Shown piece after piece: positions 1 to 9,260 of a stretch of 64,000 nucleotides of DNA. Source of the DNA: Parvibaculum sp. GTDB taxonomy: Bacteria > Pseudomonadota > Alphaproteobacteria > Parvibaculales > Parvibaculaceae. Position 1 is the first letter of the stretch. Each line of letters starts with the position of its first letter. The stretch is taken from NCBI GenBank assembly GCA_002694985.1, contig NZNS01000003.1:81340-145339 (forward strand), given 5' to 3'. The position numbers and the translations under genes are program-made. The notes beneath the pieces are model-generated. The model did no database searches, was not told the origin of the DNA, and saw nothing but the letters and a program-made list of their open reading frames with translations.

Positions 1-420
1 CCCTTCGCCGAGGTGCTGCGCAATCTGGGCTCGACAAGTGCGTGGGTCGTTCACGGTTCGGATGGCATGGACGAGATCACGACCACCGGCCCGACCGCCG
101 TCGCCGAATTGAAGGACGGCAAAATTCGCGTCTTCGAGGTGACGCCGGAAGATGCCGGTCTGCGCCGCGCTTCCATCGATGAATTGAAAGGTGGCGACCC
201 TGCCGAGAACGCAGCGGCCATCCGCCGCCTCTTCGATGGCGAACCCGGCGCATACCGCGATATCGTGCTGCTCAACACCGCCGCCGCGCTGATCATCTCC
301 GGCAAGGCATCGAGCCTGAAGGAAGGTGTCGATACAGCAGCCAGGATCGTCGATAGCGGGGCTGCAAGGGAAACGCTTGCGAAACTCGTTGCCGCCTCGA
401 ATGGAAAGTCCGATGGCTGA
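1..420 (+). CDS. trpD: Anthranilate phosphoribosyltransferase, C-terminal part (cut by window edge)
   Basis: This is the last 139 residues of TrpD, which transfers the phosphoribosyl group of PRPP to anthranilate in tryptophan synthesis. The frame is open from base 1, so the start lies outside the window. Late family signatures are visible: the [12 protein letters not shown] stretch followed by [10 protein letters not shown], then a helical tail ([12 protein letters not shown]) typical of this fold. The stop codon overlaps the trpC start by 8 bases, so translation of the two genes is probably coupled. The order trpD-trpC is normal for alphaproteobacteria. Confidence 0.96.
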   Translation, partial: PFAEVLRNLGSTSAWVVHGSDGMDEITTTGPTAVAELKDGKIRVFEVTPEDAGLRRASIDELKGGDPAENAAAIRRLFDGEPGAYRDIVLLNTAAALIISGKASSLKEGVDTAARIVDSGAARETLAKLVAASNGKSDG

Positions 421-1210
421 CATTCTAGAAAAGATCGGCGCCTACAAGCTCGACGAGATTGCCGAGGCAAAGCGTGCGCATCCGCTTGCTTCCGTGGAAG
501 AGGCGGCGCATTCCGCATCGCCCGTTCGCGGCTTTGCTTCCGCCCTTCGGAAGCGCGCCGATGCAGGCACTTATGCCCTTATTGCGGAGATCAAGAAAGC
601 CAGCCCCTCCAAAGGGCTCATCCGCGCGGATTTCGATCCGCCGGCCCTCGCGCGGGCCTATGAAGCAGGCGGCGCCGCGTGTCTTTCCGTTTTGACGGAT
701 GGGCCTTCATTCCAGGGTGCGCCGGATTATCTTGCCGCCGCTCGCGCCGCAACCGCGCTTCCCGTCATCCGCAAGGACTTCATGTACGACACCTATCAGG
801 TGGCGGAAGCACGCGCGATGGGAGCGGATGCCATTCTCATCATCATGGCGGCCGTCTCGGACGCACAGGCGAAGGAACTCGAAGACGCAGCGTTCGGCTG
901 GAAGATGGATGTGCTGGTCGAGGTACATGACGAAGAAGAGCTGACCCGCGCCCTCGCTCTCAAAAGCCCGCTTCTCGGCATCAACAACCGCAACCTCAAG
1001 ACCTTCGAGACGACTCTCGCCACGACAGAGCGGCTCGCGCCGCTGGTTCCCGACGACCGCCTCATCGTGGGCGAGAGCGGGATCTTCACGCATGACGACC
1101 TTGCTCGCCTTTCAAAGGTTGGTGTGCGGACATTTCTGGTCGGAGAGAGCCTGATGAGGAAGGAAAATGTGGAGGCGGCAACACGCATGTTGCTGGCGGG
1201 TTCCGCCTGA
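413..1210 (+). CDS. trpC: Indole-3-glycerol phosphate synthase
   Basis: A 265-residue monofunctional TrpC that closes the indole ring from carboxyphenylamino-deoxyribulose phosphate. The TIM-barrel signatures are in order: [11 protein letters not shown] near residue 60 with the catalytic Glu and Lys, IRKDF near 120, INNRNL near 190, GESGI near 220 and the phosphate-binding FLVGESLM near 243. The frame extends upstream, but the ATG at 413 ([12 protein letters not shown]) matches the family start and lies inside the end of trpD. It is not fused to TrpF. In many relatives moaC follows directly; here 1.6 kb with two other genes intervenes. Confidence 0.97.
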   Translation: MADILEKIGAYKLDEIAEAKRAHPLASVEEAAHSASPVRGFASALRKRADAGTYALIAEIKKASPSKGLIRADFDPPALARAYEAGGAACLSVLTDGPSFQGAPDYLAAARAATALPVIRKDFMYDTYQVAEARAMGADAILIIMAAVSDAQAKELEDAAFGWKMDVLVEVHDEEELTRALALKSPLLGINNRNLKTFETTLATTERLAPLVPDDRLIVGESGIFTHDDLARLSKVGVRTFLVGESLMRKENVEAATRMLLAGSA

Positions 1211-1284
1211 ACGCAGGCGCATGACCGGGCTGACGTCGGAAACCGGGGATTGGATTTTCACGAAAGACGCTGTCCGCCCCACCC

Positions 1285-1306
1285 TTATCCCCGCCACCGG
1301 GGATAA
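1285..1306. repeat. Perfect 9-bp inverted repeat, loop CCAC
   Basis: TTATCCCCG (1285-1293) and CGGGGATAA (1298-1306) form a perfect stem around a 4-base loop. It lies between trpC and the acetyltransferase gene. No T-run follows on the plus strand, so it is a poor rho-independent terminator for trpC. It could act as an RNA 3' stabiliser or as a protein site. Confidence 0.6.
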
Positions 1307-1317
1307 AACCCCGAAAT

Positions 1318-1349
1318 GTTACGTTTTGATGACGTTTCGATGACAGTCG
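1318..1349 (-). promoter_or_regulatory. Pho-box-like 11-bp phased repeat, copy 1
   Basis: On the minus strand three 7-mers lie exactly 11 bases apart: CTGTCAT (1346-1340), ACGTCAT (1335-1329) and ACGTAAC (1324-1318). This is the layout of a PhoB box (CTGTCAT-N4-CTGTCAT). The core 1325-1349 is repeated with one mismatch at 25864-25888. It sits 18 bases before the acetyltransferase start, but its CTGTCAT orientation points left, towards the end of trpC. Binding by PhoB is inference. Confidence 0.5.
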
Positions 1350-1367
1350 AGCGTCAGGAAGCCCAAA

Positions 1368-1877
1368 ATGACCTATGATATCCGCACCTCAAGGCCACAG
1401 GATTTTGCCCTTTTCGCCGAAATCGAGAACGCTGCCGGCGCTCTTTTTGCCGATGCCGGGATGCCCGAGATCGCCAGCCACGAGCCCACCGATCTCGAGT
1501 TCATAGAAGCCGCCGCGCGTGCCGGTGCCGTCTTCGTCGCGACCGCAGACGACACCCCTGCCGGCTTCATTCTTTCGGCCCCGCTCGACCGGGCGATGCA
1601 TATTTTTGAATTATCCGTACACCCCCTACATGGACGAAACGGTCTCGGCCGCAGGCTTGTCGATGCTGTCTGCGCACATACTGCGGATGACGGATTTGAG
1701 GCCGTTACGCTTTCGACCTTTCGTGATATCCCGTGGAACGGCCCCTTTTACCGTTCCTGCGGCTTCCGGGAGCTCGAACGCCATGAGTGGACGCCCGCCC
1801 TGCTTCTCGCCCATTATCACGAGGGAGACATAGGGCTGCCGCTCGAGCGCCGCTGTTTCATGCGCAAAGACATGTAA
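1368..1877 (+). CDS. GNAT-family N-acetyltransferase
   Basis: A 169-residue single-domain GNAT protein. The acetyl-CoA binding motif A is seen around residues 85-105: the strand FELSVHP followed by HGRNGLGRRLVDA, matching the family's R/Q-x-x-G-x-G/A pyrophosphate loop. The later segment FYRSCGFRELERHEW (near 140) is the usual GNAT C-terminal strand region. The substrate cannot be read from the sequence. The start ATG follows CAGGAAG, an acceptable ribosome binding site. It is followed 50 bases on by the KdsA-type gene; together they form an insertion in the usual trpC-moaC order. Confidence 0.85.
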   Translation: MTYDIRTSRPQDFALFAEIENAAGALFADAGMPEIASHEPTDLEFIEAAARAGAVFVATADDTPAGFILSAPLDRAMHIFELSVHPLHGRNGLGRRLVDAVCAHTADDGFEAVTLSTFRDIPWNGPFYRSCGFRELERHEWTPALLLAHYHEGDIGLPLERRCFMRKDM

Positions 1878-1927
1878 TATCCAGACTGCCTGTACGGCCG
1901 CAAACTCAAGGAAAGTGACGTTAGATC

Positions 1928-2776
1928 ATGACCGTCCTCAAGCTCCCCAAATGGAACATGGCAATCGGCGATGGTGAGCCGCTTCTCTGCATTGCCGGCC
2001 TCAATGTACTTGAGGACATCGATCTCACCATCGCAACCGCGGAGCATCTGAAGTCGGTGCTGGACGGCCTTTCGCTTCCCTTCGTCTTCAAGGCGAGTTT
2101 CGACAAGGCGAACCGCTCCTCGATCAAAAGCTATCGCGGACCGGGTCTGAAAGACGGTCTGTCGATGCTCGCCGAAGTGAAGCAGCGCTTCAATGTTCCG
2201 ATCTGCACAGACATCCATGAAGTCGACCAAGCCGAGGCAATCGCCGATGTCGCCGACCTCGTACAGATACCGGCTTTCCTCTGCCGTCAGACGGATCTCG
2301 TCGTGGCCGCAGCGCGCGCGACGCATAAAGCGGGAGGCCTTCTTCATGTGAAGAAAGGTCAGTTCCTTGCACCCTGGGATTGCCGCAACATCGTCTCGAA
2401 AATCAAGGAGGCCTGCGGCGAAAACATCACGATCCTTTGCGAGCGCGGCAACTCCTTTGGCTACAATAACCTTGTTGTCGACATGCTCGCCTTCGATGAG
2501 ATGAAGAAGCTTGGCACGCCTGTGACTATCGATGCGACCCATGCGGTTCAACTTCCCGGCGCCGATCCGCGCACGCAAGGCGCATCCACCGGCGGGCGCC
2601 GCTCCGGCGTTCCCGTGATCGCAAAAGCGGCCGTGGCCGCAGGCGCAAATGGCGTCTTCCTCGAGTTCCATCCGGAACCCGACAAGGCGCTTTGCGATGG
2701 TCCGAGCTGCCTCCCGCTCGACGACGCGGCAACACTCTTCGCGAGCCTCAAAGCCATTCACTCGGCAGCAAACTGA
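1928..2776 (+). CDS. kdsA: 3-deoxy-8-phosphooctulonate (KDO-8-P) synthase, metal-independent type
   Basis: A 282-residue TIM-barrel enzyme of the KDO-8-P synthase family, which condenses phosphoenolpyruvate with arabinose 5-phosphate to make the Kdo precursor for lipopolysaccharide. Seen motifs: FKASFDKANRSS near 55, RGPGLKDG, LCRQTDL near 110, KKGQFLAPW near 140, ERGNSFGYNNLV near 170 and FHPEPDKALCDGPSCLPL near 240. Residue 26 is Asn (IAGLNVLED) and the late motif is CDG; both mark the metal-independent class seen in E. coli, whereas rhizobial KdsA proteins I know have Cys in IAGPC. The gene usually lies near pyrG-eno, so this copy may be acquired or a paralogue. A related sugar-acid synthase role is possible. 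Confidence 0.85.
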   Translation: MTVLKLPKWNMAIGDGEPLLCIAGLNVLEDIDLTIATAEHLKSVLDGLSLPFVFKASFDKANRSSIKSYRGPGLKDGLSMLAEVKQRFNVPICTDIHEVDQAEAIADVADLVQIPAFLCRQTDLVVAAARATHKAGGLLHVKKGQFLAPWDCRNIVSKIKEACGENITILCERGNSFGYNNLVVDMLAFDEMKKLGTPVTIDATHAVQLPGADPRTQGASTGGRRSGVPVIAKAAVAAGANGVFLEFHPEPDKALCDGPSCLPLDDAATLFASLKAIHSAAN

Positions 2777-2812
2777 CGGACGAAACAGCAGTCCCACGGA
2801 AGGCTTTATCAA

Positions 2813-3295
2813 TTGGCTGAAAAGAAACTGACGCATCTCGACGACAAGGGCGCGGCCCGCATGGTGGACGTGTCGGAGAAGCCCGTCACCTCGCGCAGTG
2901 CGACCGCGAAGGGCCGCATCACGATGAAGGCCACAACGCTCAAGCTTATTCTTGATGACGGCCTGAAGAAAGGAAACGCCCTTGAGGTCGCAAGGCTCGC
3001 GGGCATCATGGCGGCAAAGAAAACATCCGACCTCGTTCCGCTTTGCCATCCTCTCGCCATATCCAGAGTTGAGGTTGAACTTCACCCTGACAAGAAGAGC
3101 AATTCCGTTGAAGTCGAGGCCACGGTGAAGGTTTCCGGGCAGACCGGCGTTGAAATGGAAGCGCTCACGGCCGTCAGCGTCACCTGTCTTACGCTTTACG
3201 ACATGGCAAAGGCTGTCGACCGCGGGATGAAGATTGGCGACATCAGGCTGACCCGAAAATCGGGAGGCAAGTCGGGCGACTACGAGGCTGAATGA
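2813..3295 (+). CDS. moaC: Cyclic pyranopterin monophosphate synthase
   Basis: A 160-residue MoaC, which with MoaA turns GTP into cyclic pyranopterin monophosphate, the first step of molybdenum cofactor synthesis. The typical start [21 protein letters not shown], the [13 protein letters not shown] motif near 76 and the [17 protein letters not shown] segment with the catalytic Asp and Lys near 130 are all present. The start is TTG: a GGAAGG site lies 9 bases before it, and residues coded from there match the family N-terminus. The stop overlaps the moeA ATG by 4 bases. Confidence 0.96.
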   Translation: MAEKKLTHLDDKGAARMVDVSEKPVTSRSATAKGRITMKATTLKLILDDGLKKGNALEVARLAGIMAAKKTSDLVPLCHPLAISRVEVELHPDKKSNSVEVEATVKVSGQTGVEMEALTAVSVTCLTLYDMAKAVDRGMKIGDIRLTRKSGGKSGDYEAE

Positions 3296-4509
3296 AGATG
3301 GCAAAGCAACCTCTCCTTCCCGTCGAGGAGGCGCGCGCACGTATTCTGGCGTCGCTGCATACAACGCCCGTTGAGTCCGTTTCACTTGCAGATGCGCTTG
3401 GGCGTGTGCTTGCTGAAGAAGCCATTGCACGGCGCACTCAGCCGCCCGCCGATCTTTCGGCAATGGATGGCTATGCCGTCCGCGCCGCAGATGTGGCTTC
3501 CGTTCCCGTCCAGCTCAAGGTCGTCGGCGAAGCACCCGCCGGCAGCGCTTATTCCGAACATCTTGGCAAGGGTGAGGCGGTTCGTATCTTCACCGGCGCA
3601 GCACTGCCGCGTGGTGCCGATGCGATCGTCATTCAGGAAGATACAGAACGCGATGGCAATACCGTCACCATCAAGGAGGCCGTGAAGGCCGGGCGGCATG
3701 TTCGGCCATGCGGTCTCGATTTTCGTACCGGCGATGCAGGCATGTCCGTGGGCCGCAGGCTTTCACCCGCCGACATCGCCTTCGCCGCCGCAATGAACCT
3801 CCCAACGCTGAATGTTCACAAGCGCCCCGTCATCGCCTTCTTTTCGACCGGCGACGAACTTGTGCCGCCAGGAACGGAGCCGGGAGCGAACCAGATCATT
3901 TCCGCGAATAATGACGGGCTGGCCGCGCTCATCATTGAAGCAGGGGGCATTCCACTCGACCTCGGCATTGCACCAGATCAAGTCGGCGCCATTCGTGATG
4001 CTGCAGAGCGCGCAGGCGCGGCCGACATGCTCATCACGCTTGGTGGTGCCTCCGTTGGCGATCACGATCTCGTGCAGGAAGCGTTGAGCCCGCTCGGTCT
4101 CGATATCGATTTCTGGAAGATCGCAATGCGTCCCGGCAAGCCGCTCATGTACGGCTCGCTCGACGGCAAACCGATGCTCGGCCTGCCCGGCAATCCGGTT
4201 TCCGCCCTCGTCTGCGCGACGCTTTTCCTGAAGCCTGCCATTCAGCGCATGCAGGGTGGCGACAGCGCCCTTCACACCAGCATTGCGCGGCTGGGACGGG
4301 ACATGCCCGCCAACAACTCTCGCGAAGATTATGTTCGCGCCGGACTCGACCATGTTCATGACGAACTGCCCGTTGCCACGCCCTTCGAGGTGCAGGACAG
4401 CTCCATGCTTTCCACCCTCGCCGATGCAGGTTGCCTGATCGTTCGCGCACCTGGCGCAGAGGCAGCCAAGGCTGGCACCATCGTTTCGGTTTTGCCCCTC
4501 AGGACATGA
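3292..4509 (+). CDS. moeA: Molybdopterin molybdotransferase
   Basis: A 405-residue MoeA, which inserts molybdate into adenylylated molybdopterin. The N-terminal MoeA domain shows [14 protein letters not shown] near 60 and [14 protein letters not shown] near 98. The MoCF-binding domain shows [12 protein letters not shown] near 185, [13 protein letters not shown] near 250 and [11 protein letters not shown] near 300. A beta-barrel domain IV closes the protein. It overlaps moaC in ATGA fashion, giving a two-gene cofactor unit that precedes lexA as in many alphaproteobacteria. A second Met at codon 3 could also be the start. Confidence 0.96.
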   Translation: MKMAKQPLLPVEEARARILASLHTTPVESVSLADALGRVLAEEAIARRTQPPADLSAMDGYAVRAADVASVPVQLKVVGEAPAGSAYSEHLGKGEAVRIFTGAALPRGADAIVIQEDTERDGNTVTIKEAVKAGRHVRPCGLDFRTGDAGMSVGRRLSPADIAFAAAMNLPTLNVHKRPVIAFFSTGDELVPPGTEPGANQIISANNDGLAALIIEAGGIPLDLGIAPDQVGAIRDAAERAGAADMLITLGGASVGDHDLVQEALSPLGLDIDFWKIAMRPGKPLMYGSLDGKPMLGLPGNPVSALVCATLFLKPAIQRMQGGDSALHTSIARLGRDMPANNSREDYVRAGLDHVHDELPVATPFEVQDSSMLSTLADAGCLIVRAPGAEAAKAGTIVSVLPLRT

Positions 4510-4510
4510 C

Positions 4511-4519
4511 TTATCCACA
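4511..4519 (+). other. Perfect DnaA-box 9-mer upstream of lexA
   Basis: TTATCCACA, the strong E. coli-type DnaA box, lies 2 bases after the moeA stop and just upstream of the lexA -35 box. A single 9-mer could be chance in 64 kb. Confidence 0.35.
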
Positions 4520-4526
4520 AATGCGC

Positions 4527-4556
4527 TTGACACATGCAGGAGAACTAAACTAGAAC
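4527..4556 (+). promoter_or_regulatory. lexA promoter with SOS box
   Basis: A -35 box TTGACA (4527-4532) is followed after 18 bases by TAGAAC (4551-4556). GAACTAAACTAGAAC at 4542-4556 is a perfect alphaproteobacterial SOS box (GAAC-N7-GAAC) covering the -10 region. A weaker GTTT-N7-GTTC lies at 4567-4581. This layout predicts that LexA represses its own gene. Confidence 0.85.
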
Positions 4557-4623
4557 GAACGCGAACGTTTTTGTTTTGTTCCGAGGGCCAGCGGCCCCGA
4601 AACGAACGGAGGGGCAAGGGCCA

Positions 4624-5340
4624 ATGCTGACGCGCAAGCAACACGAACTGCTGATGTTTATCCATGAGCGGATCAAGGAAGGCGGCGTTTCTCCCAGCTT
4701 TGACGAGATGAAGGAGGCTCTGGACCTCCGCTCAAAATCCGGCATCCACCGGCTCATTACAGCGCTTGAAGAGCGCGGATTCATCCGCCGCCTGCCACAC
4801 CGCGCCCGCGCCCTCGAAATTCTCAAGCTGCCCGAATCTGCTTCGCCAAGCCTTGCCGTAGCTCGCGGCGGAAAAGGGTTTTCACCGAGCGTTATCGAAG
4901 GTGGCGCACAGATGAAGCCCGCAAGCCGCGATCTCGCGCCTGCGCGCGAACCCAGCGACAGCATGACGCTCTCCGTCATGGGCCGCATCGCAGCAGGCAC
5001 CCCCATTGAGGCGCTGCAGGAAGAAAGTCATCAGGTCAATGTGCCGCTCAGCCTGCTCGGCTCTGGCGAACATTATGCGCTCGAGGTCAAGGGCGACTCG
5101 ATGATCGAAGCCGGTATCCTTGATGGCGACACGGTGCTCATACAGCGTTGCGACACCGCGGCCAGCGGTGAGATCGTAGTTGCGCTCGTCGATGGATATG
5201 AAGCGACACTGAAACGGCTCCGCAAAAAGGGCGACTCGATTGCGCTCGAAGCTGCGAACCCCGCCTATGAGACCCGAATTTTCGGTCCGGATCGCGTCAG
5301 GGTGCAGGGAAAACTTGTGGGGCTTCTTCGGCGTTATTGA
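4624..5340 (+). CDS. lexA: LexA repressor, SOS regulator
   Basis: A 238-residue LexA that represses SOS genes and cuts itself when RecA is activated. An N-terminal winged helix ([20 protein letters not shown], then the recognition region [20 protein letters not shown]) is followed by a linker and the S24 peptidase domain. The cleavage site is the Ala-Gly in RIAAGTPIE near 125, the catalytic Ser lies in [10 protein letters not shown] near 160 and the Lys in YEATLKRL near 198. The ATG at 4624 follows GGAGGGGCAAGGGCCA and matches the family start. Its 3' end overlaps the convergent comEC end by 7 bases. Confidence 0.97.
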   Translation: MLTRKQHELLMFIHERIKEGGVSPSFDEMKEALDLRSKSGIHRLITALEERGFIRRLPHRARALEILKLPESASPSLAVARGGKGFSPSVIEGGAQMKPASRDLAPAREPSDSMTLSVMGRIAAGTPIEALQEESHQVNVPLSLLGSGEHYALEVKGDSMIEAGILDGDTVLIQRCDTAASGEIVVALVDGYEATLKRLRKKGDSIALEAANPAYETRIFGPDRVRVQGKLVGLLRRY

Positions 5341-7526
5341 TTCTTCGGACGCCTCTGGACCCAAGGCCTCGCGCCGCGCATCTGTCTCGCAGTGACTATA
5401 TGCAATTGGCCGTCTTCGTCCAGATTGATCGCCGTCGCACCATTCCGCCAGAAAAAGAAATAATCGAGCAACAGCCGCGCAGCGCATTCCTTTCTTGTTT
5501 GGCGGGGAACGGAAACTGCCGCGATAACAATCTCGCTTCGCTCGCAATCCTCGACAACGGCCCCAAGAGTTTCGGGGAAGGCAATAGATGGGCGCCCCGG
5601 CTCACGATAGGCGCATCCTCGCCCATCGCATTGCATGAATTCGGATCGAGCAGCGTCCCGCGCCGTTCTTTCGTCCCCCTCGTAACGCAACCATTGACCG
5701 GCCGTATATGACGGACGGGACGCCGTGAGGACGAGGTGTCCGTCAGCGCCACGAAGCGCGAAGAGCGCCGCATCGCGGTCCACCAGAATATCCGGCCTCG
5801 GCCCACTCCCCCAAAGCCCCAATCCAACAACAATCGGCAAGATTCCCGCATAGCGCCAATTTGCGCGCCAGAGGGTGAGCCACAAGGCCCCCAATACCGT
5901 GACCACCAGTGCCAAGAGCGGTGCCGCGGAAACCATACGATCTGCGCCGTTCCAAGCAGCAACCTCATGAGCGATCGCGAGCATGCCATCGACGCCCTTC
6001 CCCATCGCCCACAGCGCCGGGCCGTCCAATCCCAACGGCATAAGTAAAAGCGAAACAAGCGCCATCGGCATCACCACGATACCGACGAGCGGCATGGCGG
6101 CCATATTGCCGGCGAGTCCGTAAATCGCGATCCGGTTGAAATGAAAGGCGGCAATAACGCCGGTTGCAGTGCCGGCAACGATGCTCGTCAGCGCAATGCC
6201 GAGTATGTAGGCAAAGGCTCGCGATATGAGCGCCTCGATGCCCGCCCCGCGCGGCCTCGACGTCCACCGGCAAACCGGCTCGCTTTCGTAAAAGGCAATC
6301 AGCGCGATGACCGCAGAAAAGGACATCTGGAAGCTTGCACCAATAAGACTTTCCGGACGCCATAGCAGGATGACGGTAGCTGCAAGCATCACATTCCGTA
6401 TACTGAGTGCGGGTCTGTCCAGCAGCACGGCGAGAAACATGAGACAGATCATGATCCAGGCACGCTGTGTTGCTACCGCTGCTCCCGAGATCACCAGGTA
6501 AAAGGTTGCACCCAAAATGGCGATGGTTGCGGCCCATTTCTTGATCGGATAGCGGAGTGCCAGCCCCGGAACAAGGACGAGGCACGCCCGAACCACCCAG
6601 AAGAGCGATCCTGCGAAGAGCACCATATGCAGCCCTGAAATCGAGAGCACATGGTAGATACCCGCCGCCCGCAAATCAGTCGAAATACTGTCGGGGATGC
6701 TCGCCCGCTCTCCCGTAATGAGGGCGGCAGCGACCGCACCACCGGTACCGCCGATTCTGGAACGGATACGCTCGCCGATCCTCATGCGGAGAATGATCAA
6801 GCTCTCCCCTAGGCCGGCGGGAGCCGCCGTTTCCTTCGGTGCCGTGTAAGCGAACCCAACGGCACCGAGTGAGGAGAACCAGGACTGCCTCGCGAAATCG
6901 AAACCATAGGGCAACACAGGCTCCGGCGGAGGCATGAGGCGAGTCCTCAGGTTTACTTCCGCGCCGGGTCTCAGAGTTGCGTCGCGCTGCCTGATATTCA
7001 CTTTCACCCGGGCCGGCAGATCCGCGGGCAACAAACGCCCGAATGCGGAAGGAGCAAGGATGGCCGACAAGGCACCGGTTTCGGTTGTCTCGACGGACAA
7101 GACCTTCGCTGAGAGATTGCCTGCCATTGGGCGCTCGAGAACGGGGGCCGCAACGACATGACTTCGAAACGTCGTTGCCGCAAAACCTATGACGACGCAG
7201 AGAATAGCTGCCGAGAGGGGTGCAAATATTGAGCTGTGCCGGGTCCGCCAGAGTGCCCAGGCCGTCGGCACCACGGGCGCAAGTGCCAGCCAAAGAGGCG
7301 GCTCGAAAGGAAGGCCGAAATAGAGTGCGACCCCGATGCCAAGGAAGACCGGTATCCATAAAAAAAGCCGGTCACTATCAGCAACATAGGCATTACCCAG
7401 CCAGACACTACAGCCTGCCCCAGCTTCGCGTATGCGTTCTGTGAGCTTCCCTAGCGCTGCCTGCCGCCGTCCATCCGCCGCAATCGCCACAAAGGCCCCC
7501 AAGCCAGATTTCCGAAGCTCCTCCAT
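5334..7526 (-). CDS. comEC: ComEC/Rec2-family DNA-uptake channel protein
   Basis: A 730-residue polytopic inner-membrane protein of the ComEC/Rec2 family, the channel for single-stranded DNA entry in competent bacteria. Residues 1-45 are a leader, then several membrane spans with a soluble DUF4131-like segment (about 130-230), and the competence domain (about 265-530) with [15 protein letters not shown] near 290, the family hallmark. The last 200 residues keep only a degenerate trace of the metallo-beta-lactamase-like domain and lack an HxHxDH motif, which is common in alphaproteobacterial members. It is convergent with lexA and divergent from gltX. Competence in this organism is not shown by the window. 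Confidence 0.92.
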   Translation of the reverse strand: MEELRKSGLGAFVAIAADGRRQAALGKLTERIREAGAGCSVWLGNAYVADSDRLFLWIPVFLGIGVALYFGLPFEPPLWLALAPVVPTAWALWRTRHSSIFAPLSAAILCVVIGFAATTFRSHVVAAPVLERPMAGNLSAKVLSVETTETGALSAILAPSAFGRLLPADLPARVKVNIRQRDATLRPGAEVNLRTRLMPPPEPVLPYGFDFARQSWFSSLGAVGFAYTAPKETAAPAGLGESLIILRMRIGERIRSRIGGTGGAVAAALITGERASIPDSISTDLRAAGIYHVLSISGLHMVLFAGSLFWVVRACLVLVPGLALRYPIKKWAATIAILGATFYLVISGAAVATQRAWIMICLMFLAVLLDRPALSIRNVMLAATVILLWRPESLIGASFQMSFSAVIALIAFYESEPVCRWTSRPRGAGIEALISRAFAYILGIALTSIVAGTATGVIAAFHFNRIAIYGLAGNMAAMPLVGIVVMPMALVSLLLMPLGLDGPALWAMGKGVDGMLAIAHEVAAWNGADRMVSAAPLLALVVTVLGALWLTLWRANWRYAGILPIVVGLGLWGSGPRPDILVDRDAALFALRGADGHLVLTASRPSYTAGQWLRYEGDERTARDAARSEFMQCDGRGCAYREPGRPSIAFPETLGAVVEDCERSEIVIAAVSVPRQTRKECAARLLLDYFFFWRNGATAINLDEDGQLHIVTARQMRGARPWVQRRPKNQ

Positions 7527-7741
7527 CTCATGAGGACTTCGCCTAACCCCATCACATCAAACGGCTTTTCGAGCGTACGGCCCTTTGCATTTCGGGCTTA
7601 CGCTGCGTTGCCGCAATGTGCTAGAAATCCCTGCCCCGCAGCTGACCCACAAAGCATCATTGCCATAATCCGGGTCAAAGCTTGCCAACATTTATTCGAA
7701 TTGCCTACCCGCGCGGCTGCGGCGCCGAATCGCAGGAGATC

Positions 7742-9154
7742 ATGACGGAACACAAGACAGTCATAACCCGTTTCGCGCCGTCACCGACGGGCTATCTCCA
7801 TATCGGCGGGGCCCGGACGGCGCTGTTCAACTGGCTGTTTGCCCGGCATCACGGCGGCCGCTTCTTGCTGCGTATCGAGGATACCGATCGCGAGCGCTCA
7901 ACCGAGAGCGCCATTGCGGCTATTTTCGAAGGCCTCAAATGGCTGGGCCTCGAATGGGACGAGGAGCCGGTCTATCAGGCTTCCCGGGTTGCGCGCCATG
8001 TGGAGGTCGTTGAGCAGCTGCTACGCGAAGGTCATGCCTATCATTGTTACGCCAGCCAGGCCGAGCTTGAGGAAATGCGGGAGAAAGCGCGCGCCGAGGG
8101 CCGTCCGGTTCGCTACGATGGCCGGTGGCGCGACCGCGATCCTGCCGAAGCCCCTGCCGATGTGAAGCCGGTCGTGCGCTTCCGGTCCCCGAATGAAGGG
8201 GAAACGATCGTTCGAGATCACGTCATGAACGAGGTTCACTTTCCGAATGAACAGTTCGACGATCTGATCATCCTGCGCAGCGATGGTACACCGACCTATA
8301 ATCTCTCAGTTGTCGTAGACGACCACGATATGGGCATCACCCATGTCGTGCGGGGTGACGACCATCTGACCAATGCAGGGCGCCAGAGCCAGATCTATGC
8401 CGCACTCGGCTGGGACATTCCAGAGTTCGCCCATGTGCCCCTGATCCATGGACCTGACGGTGCCAAGCTCTCCAAGCGGCACGGCGCGCTCGGGGCCGAG
8501 GCTTATCGCGACATGGGGTATCTGCCGGAAGCGATGCGCAACTATCTGGTGCGCCTCGGCTGGAGTCATGGCGACGATGAGATATTCTCGACCGCACAGG
8601 CCATCGAATGGTTCAACCTCGACAATATCGGTCGGTCGCCCGCTCGTTTTGATTTTTCGAAACTCGAAAGCCTGAACGGACACTACATCCGTGAAGCCGA
8701 TGACGAACGCCTCGTCGATGACACGATTTCCCTGATGACACGACTTGAAGGCTGGGAAGCGGACGAGACTTTCCGTTCAAAGCTGCTCACGTTGATGCCG
8801 ACCCTGAAGGAACGCGCGAAGACCCTCGTCGAACTTGGTCGCGGCGCCGCTTTCCTTCTTGCCCGCCGGCCTCTCGTTTGCGACGAAAAGGCCGATCGGC
8901 TTCTGACCGATGCGTCCCGTGTTCTCCTCTCTCGTCTGGCCCTTCGCCTTGAGGCCCTGAACGAGTGGTCTCTAGAAGAGGTCGAAGCGACCGTTCGTGC
9001 ATTTGCTGAGGATGAAAATCTGAAGCTTGGCAAGGTGGCGCAGCCGCTCCGGGCAGCAGTTACGGGAAGTACTGTTTCACCACCCATTTTCGATGTGCTC
9101 GTGACTCTCGGCCGCGAAGAGTCGCTTGGAAGAATCAAGGATCAGGCTGCATGA
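7742..9154 (+). CDS. gltX: Glutamyl-tRNA synthetase
   Basis: A 470-residue class I aminoacyl-tRNA synthetase charging tRNA-Glu. The HIGH-type motif is [19 protein letters not shown] near 15-32 and the KMSKS-type motif is [10 protein letters not shown] near 245. The stem-contact and anticodon-binding domains fill residues 300-470. The ATG at 7742 ([17 protein letters not shown]) is preceded by CAGGAG and fits the family; an upstream in-frame Met would add 20 odd residues. Many alphaproteobacteria carry two gltX genes, one serving tRNA-Gln by transamidation; which one this is cannot be told here. Confidence 0.96.
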   Translation: MTEHKTVITRFAPSPTGYLHIGGARTALFNWLFARHHGGRFLLRIEDTDRERSTESAIAAIFEGLKWLGLEWDEEPVYQASRVARHVEVVEQLLREGHAYHCYASQAELEEMREKARAEGRPVRYDGRWRDRDPAEAPADVKPVVRFRSPNEGETIVRDHVMNEVHFPNEQFDDLIILRSDGTPTYNLSVVVDDHDMGITHVVRGDDHLTNAGRQSQIYAALGWDIPEFAHVPLIHGPDGAKLSKRHGALGAEAYRDMGYLPEAMRNYLVRLGWSHGDDEIFSTAQAIEWFNLDNIGRSPARFDFSKLESLNGHYIREADDERLVDDTISLMTRLEGWEADETFRSKLLTLMPTLKERAKTLVELGRGAAFLLARRPLVCDEKADRLLTDASRVLLSRLALRLEALNEWSLEEVEATVRAFAEDENLKLGKVAQPLRAAVTGSTVSPPIFDVLVTLGREESLGRIKDQAA

Positions 9155-9260
9155 CAGGCCTCGCGCCCGTGCCGCTGCAAAACAGAATGATGTTTAACGA
9201 ATGGACCCGGCTTTGTTGCTTTCGAGCGGCTGACCGGCCAAACAGGACAGGTAGGCAGGC

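Noticed and set aside
5334..5960. comEC might be a pseudogene, since the C-terminal hydrolase domain lacks its metal motif
   Set aside because: The frame is intact over 730 residues and many alphaproteobacterial ComEC proteins have the same degenerate end.
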